Shown: in pieces, positions 1 to 11,854 of the stretch | Layout of the letters: each line of letters begins with the position of its first letter | Numbering within the stretch: position 1 is the stretch's first letter | NCBI GenBank assembly: GCA_023213395.1 | Contig: CM041465.1 | Span: forward strand, 104,353,741 to 104,417,740 | Direction: 5' to 3' | From: Cycas panzhihuaensis | Lineage: Eukaryota > Cycadophyta | DNA: 64,000 nt | Made by a program: the position numbers and the translations under genes | Notes under the pieces: model-generated | What the model saw: only the letters and a program-made list of their open reading frames with translations | The model's database searches: none | What the model was told of the DNA's origin: nothing

Positions 1-157
1 TCTATTAACCTCCCCATCTCCACTGCTCCTTCTAAGTCAAACACAACATATATCAGTCTATACATCTATGTATATATCAAGTCCTCGAAACCAAATCAAA
101 ACAAGCCATCTAAATGCCTAGTGGTCGAAAGATAACAGGAGAAGGTAGTGTCTCATC
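1..157 (-). other. E0 relic of the antisense-gene intron
   Basis: Read on the - strand, 157 down to about 110 matches the start of the intron seen in E2 at 13017-13144 (shared track gagacact, then ctaggcattta against ttaggcattt). The donor GTGAG of E1 and E2 is ATGAG here, so the splice site appears to be destroyed. The coiled-coil exon that should follow lies to the left of the window. Inference from alignment by eye. Confidence 0.45.
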
Positions 158-640
158 TCTTGAGATGGTCGGCTCCTTAACTTAAATGACCACCTCCTCC
201 TTGAGACCTCCCTCAGTCGTTGGTACCTCCTCCTCCTTAGGTACTACCTCGCCTACTGCTTGGTCTATTAGGGTGTCTCCTCCCCCCTCTTCCACTATTG
301 CTACTACCATCACTACTGCTTGAGATCTACTTACCACCCTTAACCTCTGAACTAGTGTGTGGGGTGGCCTACCTCCTCCTACAACTCCTGAGAGCCCTAC
401 CTCACCTCTGACCTGCCTCGCCTCCTGCGGCCCTTGATGGACCTGCCTCTTCCCCCATAGTCCCTAATAGGCCCACCATTCCTGATGAGCCTGCCCCATC
501 AACTCCATCTCTTCCATCACCATCGCCTCCATCTCTAGGATCACCTCCTACCTTGTTGTTATTATCCTACCTCACTCCTCTATATGGGTCTGCCATGTAG
601 TCTGCTAGAGTGAGGAGGTTTAGCAACATAGCCTCCACCA
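158..640 (-). pseudogene. E0 low-complexity exon of the antisense accessory gene (decayed)
   Basis: On the - strand this is a purine-rich stretch coding Gly/Glu/Asp-rich low-complexity sequence. It corresponds to E1 37374-37720 and E2 12600-13016. It has stops and no intact frame. Its place between the PMD region and the intron is the same as in E1 and E2. No function is claimed for it alone. Confidence 0.5.
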
Positions 641-1094
641 ACCGCCTAATGTGTACTTGGTCCTTAGTCCCTCTAAACCAAGTATGCCACTTGTGTACCA
701 TGGGAGCTCGCACTGAGATAGGGTGTGGTCCTCCTAGTGGTGCTACTGCCCCAAAATGATCAAAAAACCAATACTATAGTAGTGTATAATATGAGAAACC
801 TCATCTCCCTGTCACCTTGATATCGTCTAATTGAGTAACCATATTTGCCACTATTAGGGTATCCCAATCTAGTCCCTCACCAGCCTTACATCTCCTGACT
901 GTCTCCATCCATATGTCAGGTATATCCCTATAGTTCTATTTCTGGGAAATATGAAATAGAATACCTAATGTAATGAGTTTCCTCAATCGAGAAATCCATA
1001 ACATGATAATCATTTAGACTGATATCCCATGTCTATCCCACCTGTCCTAGCTACTAAAAAATGTGGGTACCTCCATGTGCACAGCATCCATGTT

Positions 1095-1400
1095 GGGCAA
1101 CATGCCCAATGATGTTGGTGCTCCTCCTGCTGGTATGCCTAAGATCCTCCTAATATCTTCTGATGTGATGGTAACATCCCCCATTCAAGGAAGGTGGAAG
1201 ACATACCACTTGCGATCCCAATGGGAGACTATGTCTACAAAGACGCACTGATCTGATGCGTACTAGGGGGTCTTGATAACCTTCAGCAGTCCATATCACC
1301 CCAGTGTCTATCTATCTCCCCATGTCATCATCTCTATAAAGCTCATCATCGCTATCCCTATGTTTTCATGGTTGTCCACCATGATAACCGCATGCAAAAG
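1095..1400 (-). pseudogene. E0 antisense plant mobile domain (PMD) remnant
   Basis: Translating the - strand from about 1290 to 1095 gives the same track as the PMD of E1: SDQ, then DIVSHWDRKWYVFHLP, then GDVTITSEDIRRILGIP. In PMD proteins (the MAIN/MAIL1 family and transposon relatives) an FHLP...G..TITLEDV..LLG.P motif is typical. Stops interrupt the frame: CAG has become TAG before YASDQ, and another stop follows FHLP. The gene is antisense to the retrotransposon. Family assignment rests on motif recognition; decay is seen directly. Confidence 0.65.
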
Positions 1401-2028
1401 TATCCAACAACCAATTAGAATACTCCACACTCTACCTGCCAGGCCTTAGGTTGCCTCTCCCCCTCTCTGGGCTGAGTTTGGCACCCCTTTTAGGCCCCTT
1501 TTCTTCTTTTCTCTACCTTGCATTAAACTTTACGACACTGTAGAGTTTGATATGAGGCCCATTAAGATTTTAGCATTTTGTCAGTAGCCCTGTGACAAAC
1601 TCTGCAGCACCATAAATTTCGTTGTGGGGCCATCTATACCCCCCATATAAAGGGGGGTAATGCCCAAAAACCAATTTGTTTTTGCCTAAGTAGACCACAG
1701 GCAAGCCCACTGGGACCAAGGCTACCTAATTCCCTATTCCTCCCCCTCTTTGGGCCCAAATTAGGTTTGAGAGGGTCCCAATTTGTCCTTAAGGGGTAAA
1801 AAACACTCCAAAAAATATAAAAAACACATTAAATTAAATAGATGAAATGGAGTATGTAGGGGGTAATCCACTCACTAGATCTAGCCTTGCTACTGCCATC
1901 TCATCATCTTGGTCTCATCGGCTATCCCTATGTCTCAATCCAATGGTTAGATCTCCCTCTGTGTGCCTCTGAAGTTGGGCGGTGCTCTACTGCATAAGGG
2001 AAAGGGATCTAGATCGATTATGAGCTTG
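1401..2028. other. E0 spacer between antisense gene and second RNase H
   Basis: This stretch matches E1 38552-39175. It holds no supported reading frame. The antisense gene's promoter could lie here, but no element is clear: a CATATAAAGG at about 1645 on the + strand has no equivalent in E1. Confidence 0.4.
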
Positions 2029-2068
2029 TGAAAATGAATTTCATTTTCTCCAAGTTTCCCTTATATAG
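2029..2068 (+). promoter_or_regulatory. E0 palindrome plus TATA module upstream of second RNase H
   Basis: A near-palindrome TGAAAATGAATTTCATTTTC (2029-2048) is followed by TTATATAG (2061-2068) and a G/C block. The same order and spacing occur in E1 (39176-39214) and in E2 on the other strand (11811-11850). The TATA box lies about 570 bp upstream of the RNase H start. A promoter role is inferred from conservation. Confidence 0.5.
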
Positions 2069-2638
2069 GCGGGGGCCCTGATGGGCACTTCCTCCTTTTT
2101 TTCTGTTGTAACAACCCATGCAATTACCTCTTTTCCCACATCACCTTTGCCTTCTAGGTTTGTCCCCCATTTCACCTCCATGGCCTCCATCTTTTACCTC
2201 TTTAACATATTTATGATGACCCCTTCAGTCTCTAGTAGGTCCCTTCCATCTCAATTTTTATACTATCCTAAAACATGCCCATGTTTATACTCATTTGGCT
2301 CATTTCGCTGCCCTGAGTCTGTTTTTGCTGCCCGTTTGAGCCTTTGGGGCTCCCAACGAAAGCATCTCCCTCCTCTTGGACCTCACCGAGGCCCTTTTGG
2401 TAATCTTTAGGACCCTGAAGGTTCCCTTTTCACTGTTGTCTCTTTCTCATTTGTCAGCTTGATCTTCTCATTCTTGGGTAGCCTCCCTCTAGGGCTCTCC
2501 TGTCCTCTGCAACCCTTAGTTATAGCCTCCCGAGTGCTTTGTAGCCTTGGTGCTACCTCTCACCTCCTTCTGTACTCGTCAACCCTACTGTCACTCTTCC
2601 TTTTCATCTATCTCACTGAGATCCTTATCTCTCTTACT
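2069..2638 (+). other. E0 leader before second RNase H
   Basis: This pyrimidine-rich stretch aligns with E1 39215-39739 and E2 11239-11810. Open frames here are not conserved among the copies, so I treat it as an untranslated leader, not a gene. Confidence 0.4.
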
Positions 2639-3061
2639 ATGGCATTACTCATCTTCACCGACGATGGAAGTTGTAGCAACCTAGGCCATTCTTCCACTAC
2701 ATGGATCCTCTATGACCCCTCCAGATATGATTACATGCATTCTAAGGTCTTCGCTCCTGAATCCACTAATAACAAAGTTAAGTACATAGTTATTATTGAA
2801 GCCTTTACTAATGCACTTCACTTCTATCGTAGGCCCATCATCCTCCTTTGTGAGTCCTAGGTTGTGGTGTCTTATCTCAACCAGATCTACCAAGTGCATT
2901 ACCCACACTTAAGAGCCTTTGCCTTGATCACTAGGTCCCTTTTATCCCATTTTTCTACTGTAGATGTTTGATGTATCCCTCAGGACTACAATGCTAAGGT
3001 AGACGACCTTATTCATCTCATCCTCGAGTGTCACTTTCCTCTCCTTGATGGCCCCCCTTGA
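2639..3061 (+). pseudogene. E0 archaeal-type RNase H (decayed)
   Basis: ATG 2639 opens a frame matching the intact 138-codon RNase H of E1 (39740-40156) and ends at the equivalent TGA 3059-3061. RNase H enzymes cut the RNA strand of RNA-DNA hybrids. Here the FTD motif is kept, but the Glu of the NNEAEY motif reads Lys (NNKVKY) and the Asp of the YDSQ motif reads Glu (CES). A TAG also stops the frame after CES, and another lies near V-D-V. It is therefore a dead copy. It sits about 490 bp upstream of the polypurine tract, as in E1. Confidence 0.8.
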
Positions 3062-3548
3062 GGGAACTATTCGGTCACCCAGGTGCCCAGGTTCTAGGTC
3101 ATCCCATTATTCCATCTTACAATCTACTCATACCTCCAAAAGCTGACCACTAGTGAGTTTAAACTATGGTGACCATCAGGTTTGTTCCCTTCACCCTACC
3201 ATTCGTACTACTCTTGGTATAGAGTCCTTATTATTCTAGCTCTCCTATATACATAACATCTCATTTGTAGCATCTGTCTGATCATGTCCATGATTGTCAC
3301 CACTATTTATGTTACATTTATATGACGGGGCATCCCCCCATCTGTTTGCTCTACTTGTCGACTTTAGGGTGACACATAGATAGCCCCTATGTTGCCTCTC
3401 TCTCATCTCCCTGTATATGCATCCTGCCATGACACTCGTTGTCACCCTTGGCTCATACCATTGTTTTATTTATTGTATATATATTGTTAACATTTTGTTG
3501 CCAGCATTCACCATCACGATATGCTTCTGAGCAGCAGGGCTCTGCTAC
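3062..3548 (+). other. E0 tail between RNase H and polypurine tract
   Basis: This is a non-coding tail corresponding to E1 40157-40501. Shared tracks include the text around the CAGCATTCACCATCAC site at about 3503, also found at 40460. I see no gene in it. Confidence 0.5.
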
Positions 3549-3559
3549 TAAGGGGGCAG
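3549..3559 (+). other. E0 polypurine tract
   Basis: TAAGGGGGCAG lies directly before the 3' LTR. It matches E1 (TAAGGGGCAG, 40502-40511) and E2 (CAAGGAGGCAG, - strand at 10313). This is the plus-strand DNA primer site of LTR elements. Confidence 0.8.
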
Positions 3560-6500
3560 CGTTTCTTGGCTACCGGGAATAGACATGAGTGAGTTGACTC
3601 AGGTAAGCATAGGTGCACTTCTATCCCTTGCCTTTATTGGTTTTAGGAAAGGTGGATTGATGCACTGGATTTGTATTATACGATGATTAATTCACTGCAT
3701 GATCATTATGCATTCACTACTTAGCTATACTGCATCTTAGCACTTTTTTCAGCCTATGATGATCTAGGGATATGAATCCCATGGTGCTCCATAACCCTCC
3801 TCTGTGTCTCCACAATGTTCCCAAGTGCCATTTTGGCCCCCATAGCCTAATCTCACCACCTGTCAGTGCATCATAACCCCTAGCACCTCGCTTAGGCTTA
3901 GTTGGTGTCCTCCACCCATTTATTGAATTTTTGGGAACTTCTCACCACTAGTACCTGTCTGTTATAGGCTTTCCTAACCCTCACAACCCTTTCCTGCCAC
4001 TTGGATAGAGTACTATACCCCTCTAGGCATGACTTTCCATTATTTTTAGAGCTTCTAGGCTTCTTCTTCTTTATTTTTCTCTATGTTTATGCCACATTGT
4101 GATGAACTTCATGGTACCGCTGTAAACTTTATGGTACCACTAAGTTTACTATGGGGTGACTGTCACAACTTATTTTTTAAAATCTGCTGGGGATAATCTC
4201 ATATTTATTATGAAATTACCATATGGCAATGACTTATTCATGGCCCAGGCTGAATCCTAATCACTTGATTGAGCTAGGGTTGGGTTTAAAAACCCAAAAA
4301 CATCCTCATTTACTCTTTCTCACTCATTTTTTTCTACCACTTTGCCATTAATGCCCTGCAACAGGACAAAACCTACTACATCAACTTCTCAAGCAGCTAC
4401 TAGCCTCCTGTAGCTCCAGACACATTATAGTAGGCTTATAACATGGTCACCTAAGTGAAGATCATGCTCCAAGTACTCCATCAAGCTTAGATTCTCCTCT
4501 TCACTCCATTTTCTTTCTAGCTTGTTGCTCCTTTGGGGTTTTCCACCTGTGAACCCCACAAGGTTAGTTTCTCTCCCCCTTTTCTCAGGAAAATCTACCT
4601 CTGATCTACACACAACAGGTATCTCTGAACTTATACTTTGTTTTCCCTTCCTTTGAGTAACAGAAAACATAATTTGTCAATACTTTTGTAGCACTTTTTC
4701 TCTATTTCTCTACTATAAATGGGGGGCAAACCCTCCATTTTTCATTGGTTTCCTTTTGTTCCTCCATCTACTCCCTAGTTTCTTGAAGGTGGTAGCAAAG
4801 AAGAGGCACTCACAGATAGGGTTCCGCACCTAGGGTTCCACACCCAACAAGCCTTCTCCTCAAGGGCAACCCCCTTCTCCCCTCACCTCTTCTTTCTCTA
4901 TGCTTCTCTTGGGTTTCCAAAGGGCCATAAGAGGGAAGGTCAGTGCTAGTAGCATTGTAGGCAGCCTATTACTGCACTTGCTACTAGTCCTTGCTGCTCT
5001 TACACAGGTGAGTTTTCAGCCCCATCCCATATCTCTTTCACCCTTTGGCCTAGCCTTGTCAAAGTTGTAAAAGTTGTACATTGCAACTTCTACAATATTG
5101 ATGACATTTATAACATTATTCACTGCTTCTTGGCTCACATTCTAAAAGTTTGTTATACTTACCTCTTTGCACATCTTGGTACTTGGGTAGTATAAAGCAC
5201 TTGTTGATCCAGAGGGTTATCCATTCTAAGGCTAACTACCCCCTTCTCCCATATTGTTTATTAGATGACATATAGAGGATAAAGAGTGATATTATGATGA
5301 ATGTGTTTCTTGACTAAGATACATGTATTCTGTCATTCATATATTACACATCTATCCCATGTATATTTTATGCCCCTTAGGAAAGGACAAACCTTATTTG
5401 ATTGCAGTTCATCTTATTGCATGTGGGAAGCGAAGGAGGTTCCATTCTAGGTACGTTCTTCCCTTTCCAACCATCATTTCTTTTAGCTTGTAAAGTTGTA
5501 AGTTAAAGTTGTATTTACCTTCATATTTCCTTGTATTGTTTTCTTTTCTTGTCTTTTTCTTTGATTTAGGGGAAGGTAAGGGAGCCCCCCTTTTATTCTT
5601 TATTGGCATCATTCCACTATGCAATCCATGGTTGGAGAAAAGTGAGGGTAGCAGGCATAGCAAGGTCGGCGCTACTTCGGCCGTCGTATTCCAGGTATGC
5701 CTTGTGCTTTCCTAATTTTCCTTCCTTTGCTCTCCTCTCTTCATTTGTACATCATTTGGAAAAGTAAAAGAAGAAGGATTAGCTTAGGTTACTTACACTT
5801 AACTAGTTTACTTACTTCCTTGTAAAGTACATGTAGAACTTTTGCATGTACACCCCTTCTATCTTGTTGCATTACCTAGCGACCTTACATCTTTTGCATG
5901 TGTTTTTATGCCATATAGCTATCCTTTGTAATCTTTCTTTCTTACATTCAAAAGATAAAGAGAGTGAGGTTACATGTGTGGGTAAATAAGTAGGAACTTT
6001 ATATTATATTCTTGCTTTGAAAAGTAACTCCTTCACATATAAAAATCCATTATTGCATGCACTACATCCTCTCTACATCACCCAACTTACCACGAACAAA
6101 CATAAACATTGAAATAACTTCTTTTATCGATTCCCACTCCTAAGACCCCTTTAGGTTTGGTGCCTTGGAGGCACCCCCCTCTTAATGCCATTCGCCCTAC
6201 TCCATGTCCTTTTCCTCTCTTGGTGAGGCTCCTTTCATTTAGCCTATAGGTCAACCTCTAGCCCCCAATGCTAGTCATCATCTTAACCATCTGCATACGT
6301 GGTTTATTCCTCTTTTTTTTAGCTAAAAGTCACCTCTCTCATACCCCTTTTTCTTATACAAGGAGCCACCCCCTTGCTCCTTTTCCACTCTCCCTCACCT
6401 ATCTAAGGATGGGAGGGCCTCTCTTGAGGTTACTTGGGAAATCAAGAAGATCCCTCGCTTACCTGTCACTCCAAATCAAGGAAGGGTTGCCTCAAAGGAG

Positions 6501-6663
6501 TTTGTGCACCATTTGTAGGTCCCGAACCTGCATTCTGATACATGGATACCCTTTGTGGGTGATTGCTTTCACTTGCCACCATAGATCCACATCTACCTAA
6601 GCTATTGATCATTTAGCTTAACCTCGTCCAAGTTTAGTTAACTCCCCCAGAGGTGTGATTCTA
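3560..6663 (+). repeat. E0 3' LTR (long type, about 3.1 kb)
   Basis: The LTR begins at the end of the polypurine tract (CGTTTCTTGGCTACC, with TG changed to CG) and ends in GAGGTGTGATTCTA (CA changed to TA). It aligns along its length with the E2 LTRs (7193-10312 and 43299-46414, opposite strand), the E4 LTR (51844-55136) and the E5 fragments. Small open frames inside it are not conserved and are not genes. Confidence 0.85.
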
Positions 6664-7192
6664 ACACCCAGCATGCCTCCTCCTTAAGAGTAACCCCCCT
6701 TCCTCTCCTTATCTCTCCTTCTCCATACCTCCATAGAGATCATAAAGGACCATTGGAGAATAGATCATTGTTGGCAGCAGTGTAGGCAGCCCATTGCCGC
6801 ACTTGCAACTAGCACAATAGATCCTATATGAGTGTGGTTTTAGCCCCCACTCTATATTCCTTTTGTCCCTTGATTTGGACTCTACAAAACTTGCAAAAGT
6901 TGCATGTTGTAACTTTTGCAACATTGGCAACATTTGCAACATTTCTTGCCATTTTTACTTGTATTATTTAGAAGCTTGCTTGCATTTGTTTACCCCTTCA
7001 TCTTGGTACTTAGGGACAGCATGGAGCACCTTTGATTTGGAGGGTTAGCCATTCTGAGGCTAACCACCCTTCCTCATTTCCTTTCCCCCCTTTCCATATT
7101 GTATACTAAACAACATATGAAGCACAAGGAGTGATATTGATATTGAATACATTTATTTCTTTATATTAAAGTAGTCGTATCTTGTCACTTTT
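6664..7192 (+). repeat. E5 LTR, left fragment
   Basis: This piece matches the middle of the long-type LTR (E4 about 53150-53690), including the track ending in GCAAAAGTTGCA and the GGTTAGCCATTCTGAGGCTAA block. It starts at the right end of E0 and stops at the left end of E2. Its continuation is at 46415, so E2 split it. The part to its left was probably displaced by E0. Confidence 0.8.
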
Positions 7193-10100
7193 TGGAATCG
7201 CACCTCTGGGGGGTAACTACACTTGGATAAGATCAAACCAAATAATAAAAGGTTCCAAGGCTAAGGATCTTATGGTGTAAGTGAAAGAATCACCCATAAA
7301 GGGCATATGTGCATTGGAACACAGGTTCAAGACCCATAAATAGCATATGAACTTCCTTTAAGGTAACGCTACCTCGATTGGGAGTGATAAAGAGATGAGG
7401 GATATCCTTGGTTTCCCAAGCAACCTCAAAAGATGGACCCTCCTGCCCTTGGATGGTCGAAGGAGGGAGGAGAGGACAGGCGAGGGAATAGCTCCTTGTG
7501 CAAAGAAGGGATATAAGATAGGTGGTTCTAAGTAGGAAATAAGGGCGGTATGCACTTATGAAGGATTGGGAAGGTGACTGATCCTATGGGTGCAAAACTG
7601 ACCTAAAGGTCACACTATAGTGGTCTAGCTACAATAAATGAAATAATGGCTAGAGGGAAAGGGTAGCCTTGAAAGGGAGATGCCCTTAAGGTGTTGTACC
7701 TAAGGTGGTCTTAGGAGTGTGAGTTGTTAATGGACATGTTTTGATACTTTTTCATGTGGGTTGCTATACAAAGTGTGTATTGATGAGGTTGTGTATGCAG
7801 CAATATGTTCTTGTGCACAAAAAAGTTCTTTCAAACAAAGGAAAATAATAGCATAAACAAAACCACTCATTCACTCATGCATGCATATCCTCGCTCTCAT
7901 TAACTTTCAAACATGAAAGGATGAGAACCAATAAGGAAGCTATGTATGATGCAAGATGTATGCAAGGGATGTAAGTTTGACTAACCATGCAACAAATAGA
8001 CATGTAATAAGTATGATCCCTATCTCATACACTTCATCAAACAAGAAAGTAGGCTAACTAAGTGCAAATGATATGTGTAAATTCCCTTTCTTCTATTTTC
8101 CTTTAAGTGATATATGGGGCTGAAGGAAGGAAAGCAGAAGAAAGAGGATTAAAGGAAGCGGGAGGCGTACCTAGAGGCTAGGTGAACGAAGGAGCGCTAC
8201 CCCTTATTATATTTAGTTTCCTCATGCTACACCTAACTACGGATGACGTGACGGAGTGGTGTCAATGAAGGAGGGTAGGGGCTTCCTTACCTTTCCCAAA
8301 TCCAAAGGGAAATAGAAGAGAAAGGAAGAGTTGTAACAACAGGACTCAAAAGAAATAGCGATCAAAAAAATAAGAGCATACCTGGATCTGATTATCCTTC
8401 ATTCTCTCCATGCGTAACAAGAAGGGAACCTACAACTAAGCAATGTGTGCCCTTTCCCACAGGGTAGAAAGAACATAAGGGATGTATGTGCAATATATAG
8501 AATAATATGATGCAAGCTATCTAAGTCAAAGAAACATTTACAACACAAGACTAACTCTTAGCTCTTTTTTATATTAACTTGCAAATAATATGGAAAAGGG
8601 GCTTGGAGGAGAAAGGATGTAGTTAGCCTTGGAATGGATAACGCTCCTAGGTTTGTGATACTCCACACTATCCAAGTACCAAAGTGGCAAAGCAGGGCAA
8701 ATGTAACAAAACCTTGAGATGCAAACAATAGATTACGGGTGAAATTACATGTGTTATCAATGTTGCAAAAATTGCGATGTCTAATTTTTGCAACCTCAAC
8801 CTAGCCTAATACTAAGTGATGGGTAGGGTATGGTTTGGGGCTATAATCCTACTTATTTAAGGTCTACAAAGCTGAGAGCAAGTGCAGTAATGGGCTACAT
8901 ATGCTACTGCTAGTGGTGACCTCCCTTTAAATAGCCCTTTAGAACCCCAAGGGAAGCACAGAGGAGGAAGAGGTAGGGAAAGAAGGGGGCTTCCCTTGAG
9001 GAGAAGTCTCATTGGGTACAGAACCTACCTTTGCTCCTTTTACTCTCCTTTGAAGCCTCTTCCTCACTACCTCCTTGGAGAAACTAGGGAAGAGCTGGAA
9101 GGAAACAATGAGAAAACAAGAAAGGGAGGGTTTCCCTCTTATTTATAGCAAAACAAAAAAAAACTAGAGAAAGAAAGTACTGTAGAAAGTATACCAATAG
9201 CTTTTACAAAATTTAAAAGAGGGAAAACAAAGCAAAGGATGATGAGTACCTACGATGGATAGATCAGGGGTAGATATACCTAAAAAAAAGAAGAGGATAG
9301 GCCTTAATGGGATTTATAGGTGAACTCCAAAGGAGTAGTAAACTAAAGACAAAACTAGAATAAGATAGAAGATTTATGCTTGACAGAGTGCTTGGAGTGT
9401 GTCCTTCCTTTAGTTAGCCACGTTGTAGGCCTAATGCTATAGATCTGAAGCTATAAAGGACTGGTATTAGGTTGGGAAGTTGATGTGTCAGACCTGTATT
9501 ATTACAAGATATTTCTGTAGAAAGGTCTCAAGAGTGAGTGAGAGGGAGAGTTTGAGAGAGTGGAAGAGGAAGAAATGAGGGTGTTTTTAGGTTTTCAAAC
9601 CTAACCCTAGCTCAATTGAGTAATTAGGGTTTAGCCTGGGTTAGGAATCCATCTCTGCCACATGGCAATTTCATAATAAATGTGAAATTAGCCATAGTAG
9701 ATTTTAAAAAATAATGTGTGACAGTCACCCCACGGTAAACTTCGTGGCACTGTGAAGTTTGCAATGGTATCATAATCTTTATCATAGTGTAGCAAAAACA
9801 TAAGCAAAAGGAAGCTTGGGAACTTAGAAAAGGGGGGTACTTCAAGCCTAGAGGGGTGTGGCACTCTATCTAGGTGGCAGGGGACAGTCATAGGACTAAA
9901 TAAACCTACGATAGGCAAAATACCAAAGGTGAGGAGCTCCCAAAAAGTTAATAAATAAGTGAAGAGACACCAACCATGCCTAGGTAAGGTGTTAGAGGTC
10001 AAAGTGTGACAATGGATGATGTGATTGGGTTATATGGGCCAACTGGTACTTGGGCACAATGTGGAGATATGGAGGAGGGTTGTGGAGTGTCATGGGATGC

Positions 10101-10312
10101 ATATCCCTAGATCGTCATAGGATAAAGTGGTATAATACAATATGATCAAGCAACAAATGGATAATGGTCACACAATGAACTAAATAATCATGTAATGTAG
10201 AAAAAAATGCTTCAATTTATCTTTCTTAGAATTGATAAAGGAAAGGGATAGAAGCGTAGCTATACTTACCTGAGTTGACTCGCCTATGTCCACTCTAGGT
10301 AGCTGGGAAACA
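7193..10312 (-). repeat. E2 3' LTR
   Basis: On the + strand it starts TGGAATCGCACC and ends GCTGGGAAACA, so on the element's strand it runs TGTTTCCC...TTCCA. It pairs with the 5' LTR at 43299-46414; long tracts are identical, for example at 7205-7260 and 43312-43366. Confidence 0.9.
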
Positions 10313-10323
10313 CTGCCTCCTTG
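10313..10323 (-). other. E2 polypurine tract
   Basis: The - strand reads CAAGGAGGCAG directly before the 3' LTR. It matches the tracts of E0 and E1. Confidence 0.75.
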
Positions 10324-10815
10324 GTAGCAGAGCCTCACTGCTCGAAAGCGTAATGCAATGATGAATGATGGTAACAAAATGTTAACAATATATACATGTA
10401 TAACAAATATGACAATGATATGAGCCAAGGGTGACAACGAGTGTCATGGTGGGATGCGTGGATAGGGAGACGAGGAAGAGACAACATAGGAGTTATCTAC
10501 GTCTCGCCTTGAGGTCGACAGATAGAGAAAATAGATGGGGGGATGCCCCCATCGTATAAATATAATACAAATAGTGGTGACGATCACAAATAGGATCAAA
10601 CAGATGCTACAAATGGGACATTATATACATAGGAGATTAAGGGAAATAAAGACTCTGTACCAAGGGCAGTACAAATAGTAAGGTGAGGAGAGCAAGCCTA
10701 GTGGTCACCATAGTTTAACCTTATCAGTGGCCAACTTTCAAAGGTACAAATAGATCGCAAGATGAGAGAGTGGGATGACCTAGAACCTGGGTGCTGAATT
10801 AACCACACAGGGCCC
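10324..10815 (-). other. E2 tail between second RNase H and polypurine tract
   Basis: Non-coding tail matching E1 40157-40501 and E0 3062-3548. I see no gene. Confidence 0.5.
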
Positions 10816-11238
10816 TCAAGGAGGGTCATTAAGGAGGGGGAGGTGACGCTCAAGGATGAGATGAATGAGGCCATCTTCCTTAGCATTGTGGTCCCAGGGA
10901 ATATGATGGATATCAACAGAAGATAAGTGCGAAAAAAGAGACCTAGCGGTCGAGGCAAGGGCCCTCAAGCATGGGTAACACACCTGGTAGACCTGGGTGA
11001 GGTGAGACACCATGACCTTAGAGTCATAAAGGAGGATGATGGGTCCATAATAGAAGCAGAGTGCATTGCTGCGGGCTTCAATAATGTCTATGTACTCAAC
11101 TTTATTATTGGTAGCTTCGAGAAGGAAGACCCTAGAACATATGTAGTTATATCCGGAGGGATCACAGATGATCCACACAGTAGTAGAAGGGCCTGGGTTG
11201 CCACACCTTCGACTGTTGGTAAAGATGAGTAATGCCAT
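10816..11238 (-). pseudogene. E2 archaeal-type RNase H (decayed active site)
   Basis: The - strand ATG at 11238 opens a frame that stays open to about 10816, unlike the E0 copy. It aligns over its full length with the 138-residue RNase H of E1, including NNKVEY, YDSK and the HIPWDHNA block. The first catalytic Asp (FTDGG in E1) is Asn here (FTNSR), and the last Asp of the EAD motif is changed (KED track), so activity is unlikely. An upstream extension of this open frame to 11319 is not conserved. Confidence 0.8.
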
Positions 11239-11810
11239 AATAAGGGAAGTAAAAGTCTCAGTGAGACAACCAGGAAGAGAAAATAGCGACATGGTCGACG
11301 AGTAAAGAAAGGGATCCAAAAGGAGGGAAATGATCGTGAGGTACTCAGATGGCTACAAATAAAGGTCATAAAGCGTAGGAGGAACCAATGAAGAGGCTAC
11401 CTAGGGACGAGAGGATCAACCCAGTGGATGGGAGAGAGATGGCAGTGAAAAAGGCCCCTCTAGGGTCCCAAAGATTGCTAAATGAAGCAAAGGGCAGTCC
11501 TGGGTGAGGGAGGCACTTCCCTTGGGAACCCCAAAGGCTCGAATAGGTAGCAAAACTGGATTCAAGATGACGAAATGAGACAAATGGGTATAAATATGGG
11601 CATATTTGGGATTGGCACAAAAATTTAGGTGGAAGGAGCCTCACAAGAAACTAGAGGGGTCATCATAAATATGCCAAGGAAATGAAAGAAGGAGGCCACA
11701 GAGGTGAAACAGGGGACAGACCTAGAAGGCAAAGGTGACGTGGGAAAAGAGATGGTTGCAAGGGTTATCACGGTAGGGAAAAAAGAGGAAGTGCCCATTG
11801 GGGCCTCCAA
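11239..11810 (-). other. E2 leader before second RNase H
   Basis: Counterpart of E1 39215-39739. Its open frames are not conserved among copies and are not called. Confidence 0.4.
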
Positions 11811-11850
11811 CTATATAATGAAAATTTGATGAAAATGGAATTTATTTTCA
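11811..11850 (-). promoter_or_regulatory. E2 palindrome plus TATA module
   Basis: On the - strand a near-palindrome at 11850-11830 (TGAAAATAAATTCCATTTTCA) is followed by TTATATAG at 11818-11811. The match to E1 and E0 continues into a GGAGGCCCCAATGGGCACTTCCTC track. It lies about 570 bp upstream of the RNase H start. A promoter role is inferred from conservation. Confidence 0.5.
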
Positions 11851-11854
11851 TAGG

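Larger units (their letters stand above)
1..6663 (+). mobile_element. E0: 3' part of a Tat-like Ty3/gypsy retrotransposon (runs in from the left)
   Basis: Only the 3' end of this element lies in the window. In order it holds a decayed antisense accessory gene, a conserved palindrome plus TATA module, a decayed archaeal-type RNase H on the + strand, a polypurine tract and a 3' LTR of about 3.1 kb. Each part aligns by eye with the same part of E1 (26540-43085). The integrase and everything upstream lie outside the window. The right end at 6663 abuts an older LTR of the same family (E5), so E0 probably jumped into E5. CpG is strongly depleted, in keeping with an old copy. Confidence 0.85.
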
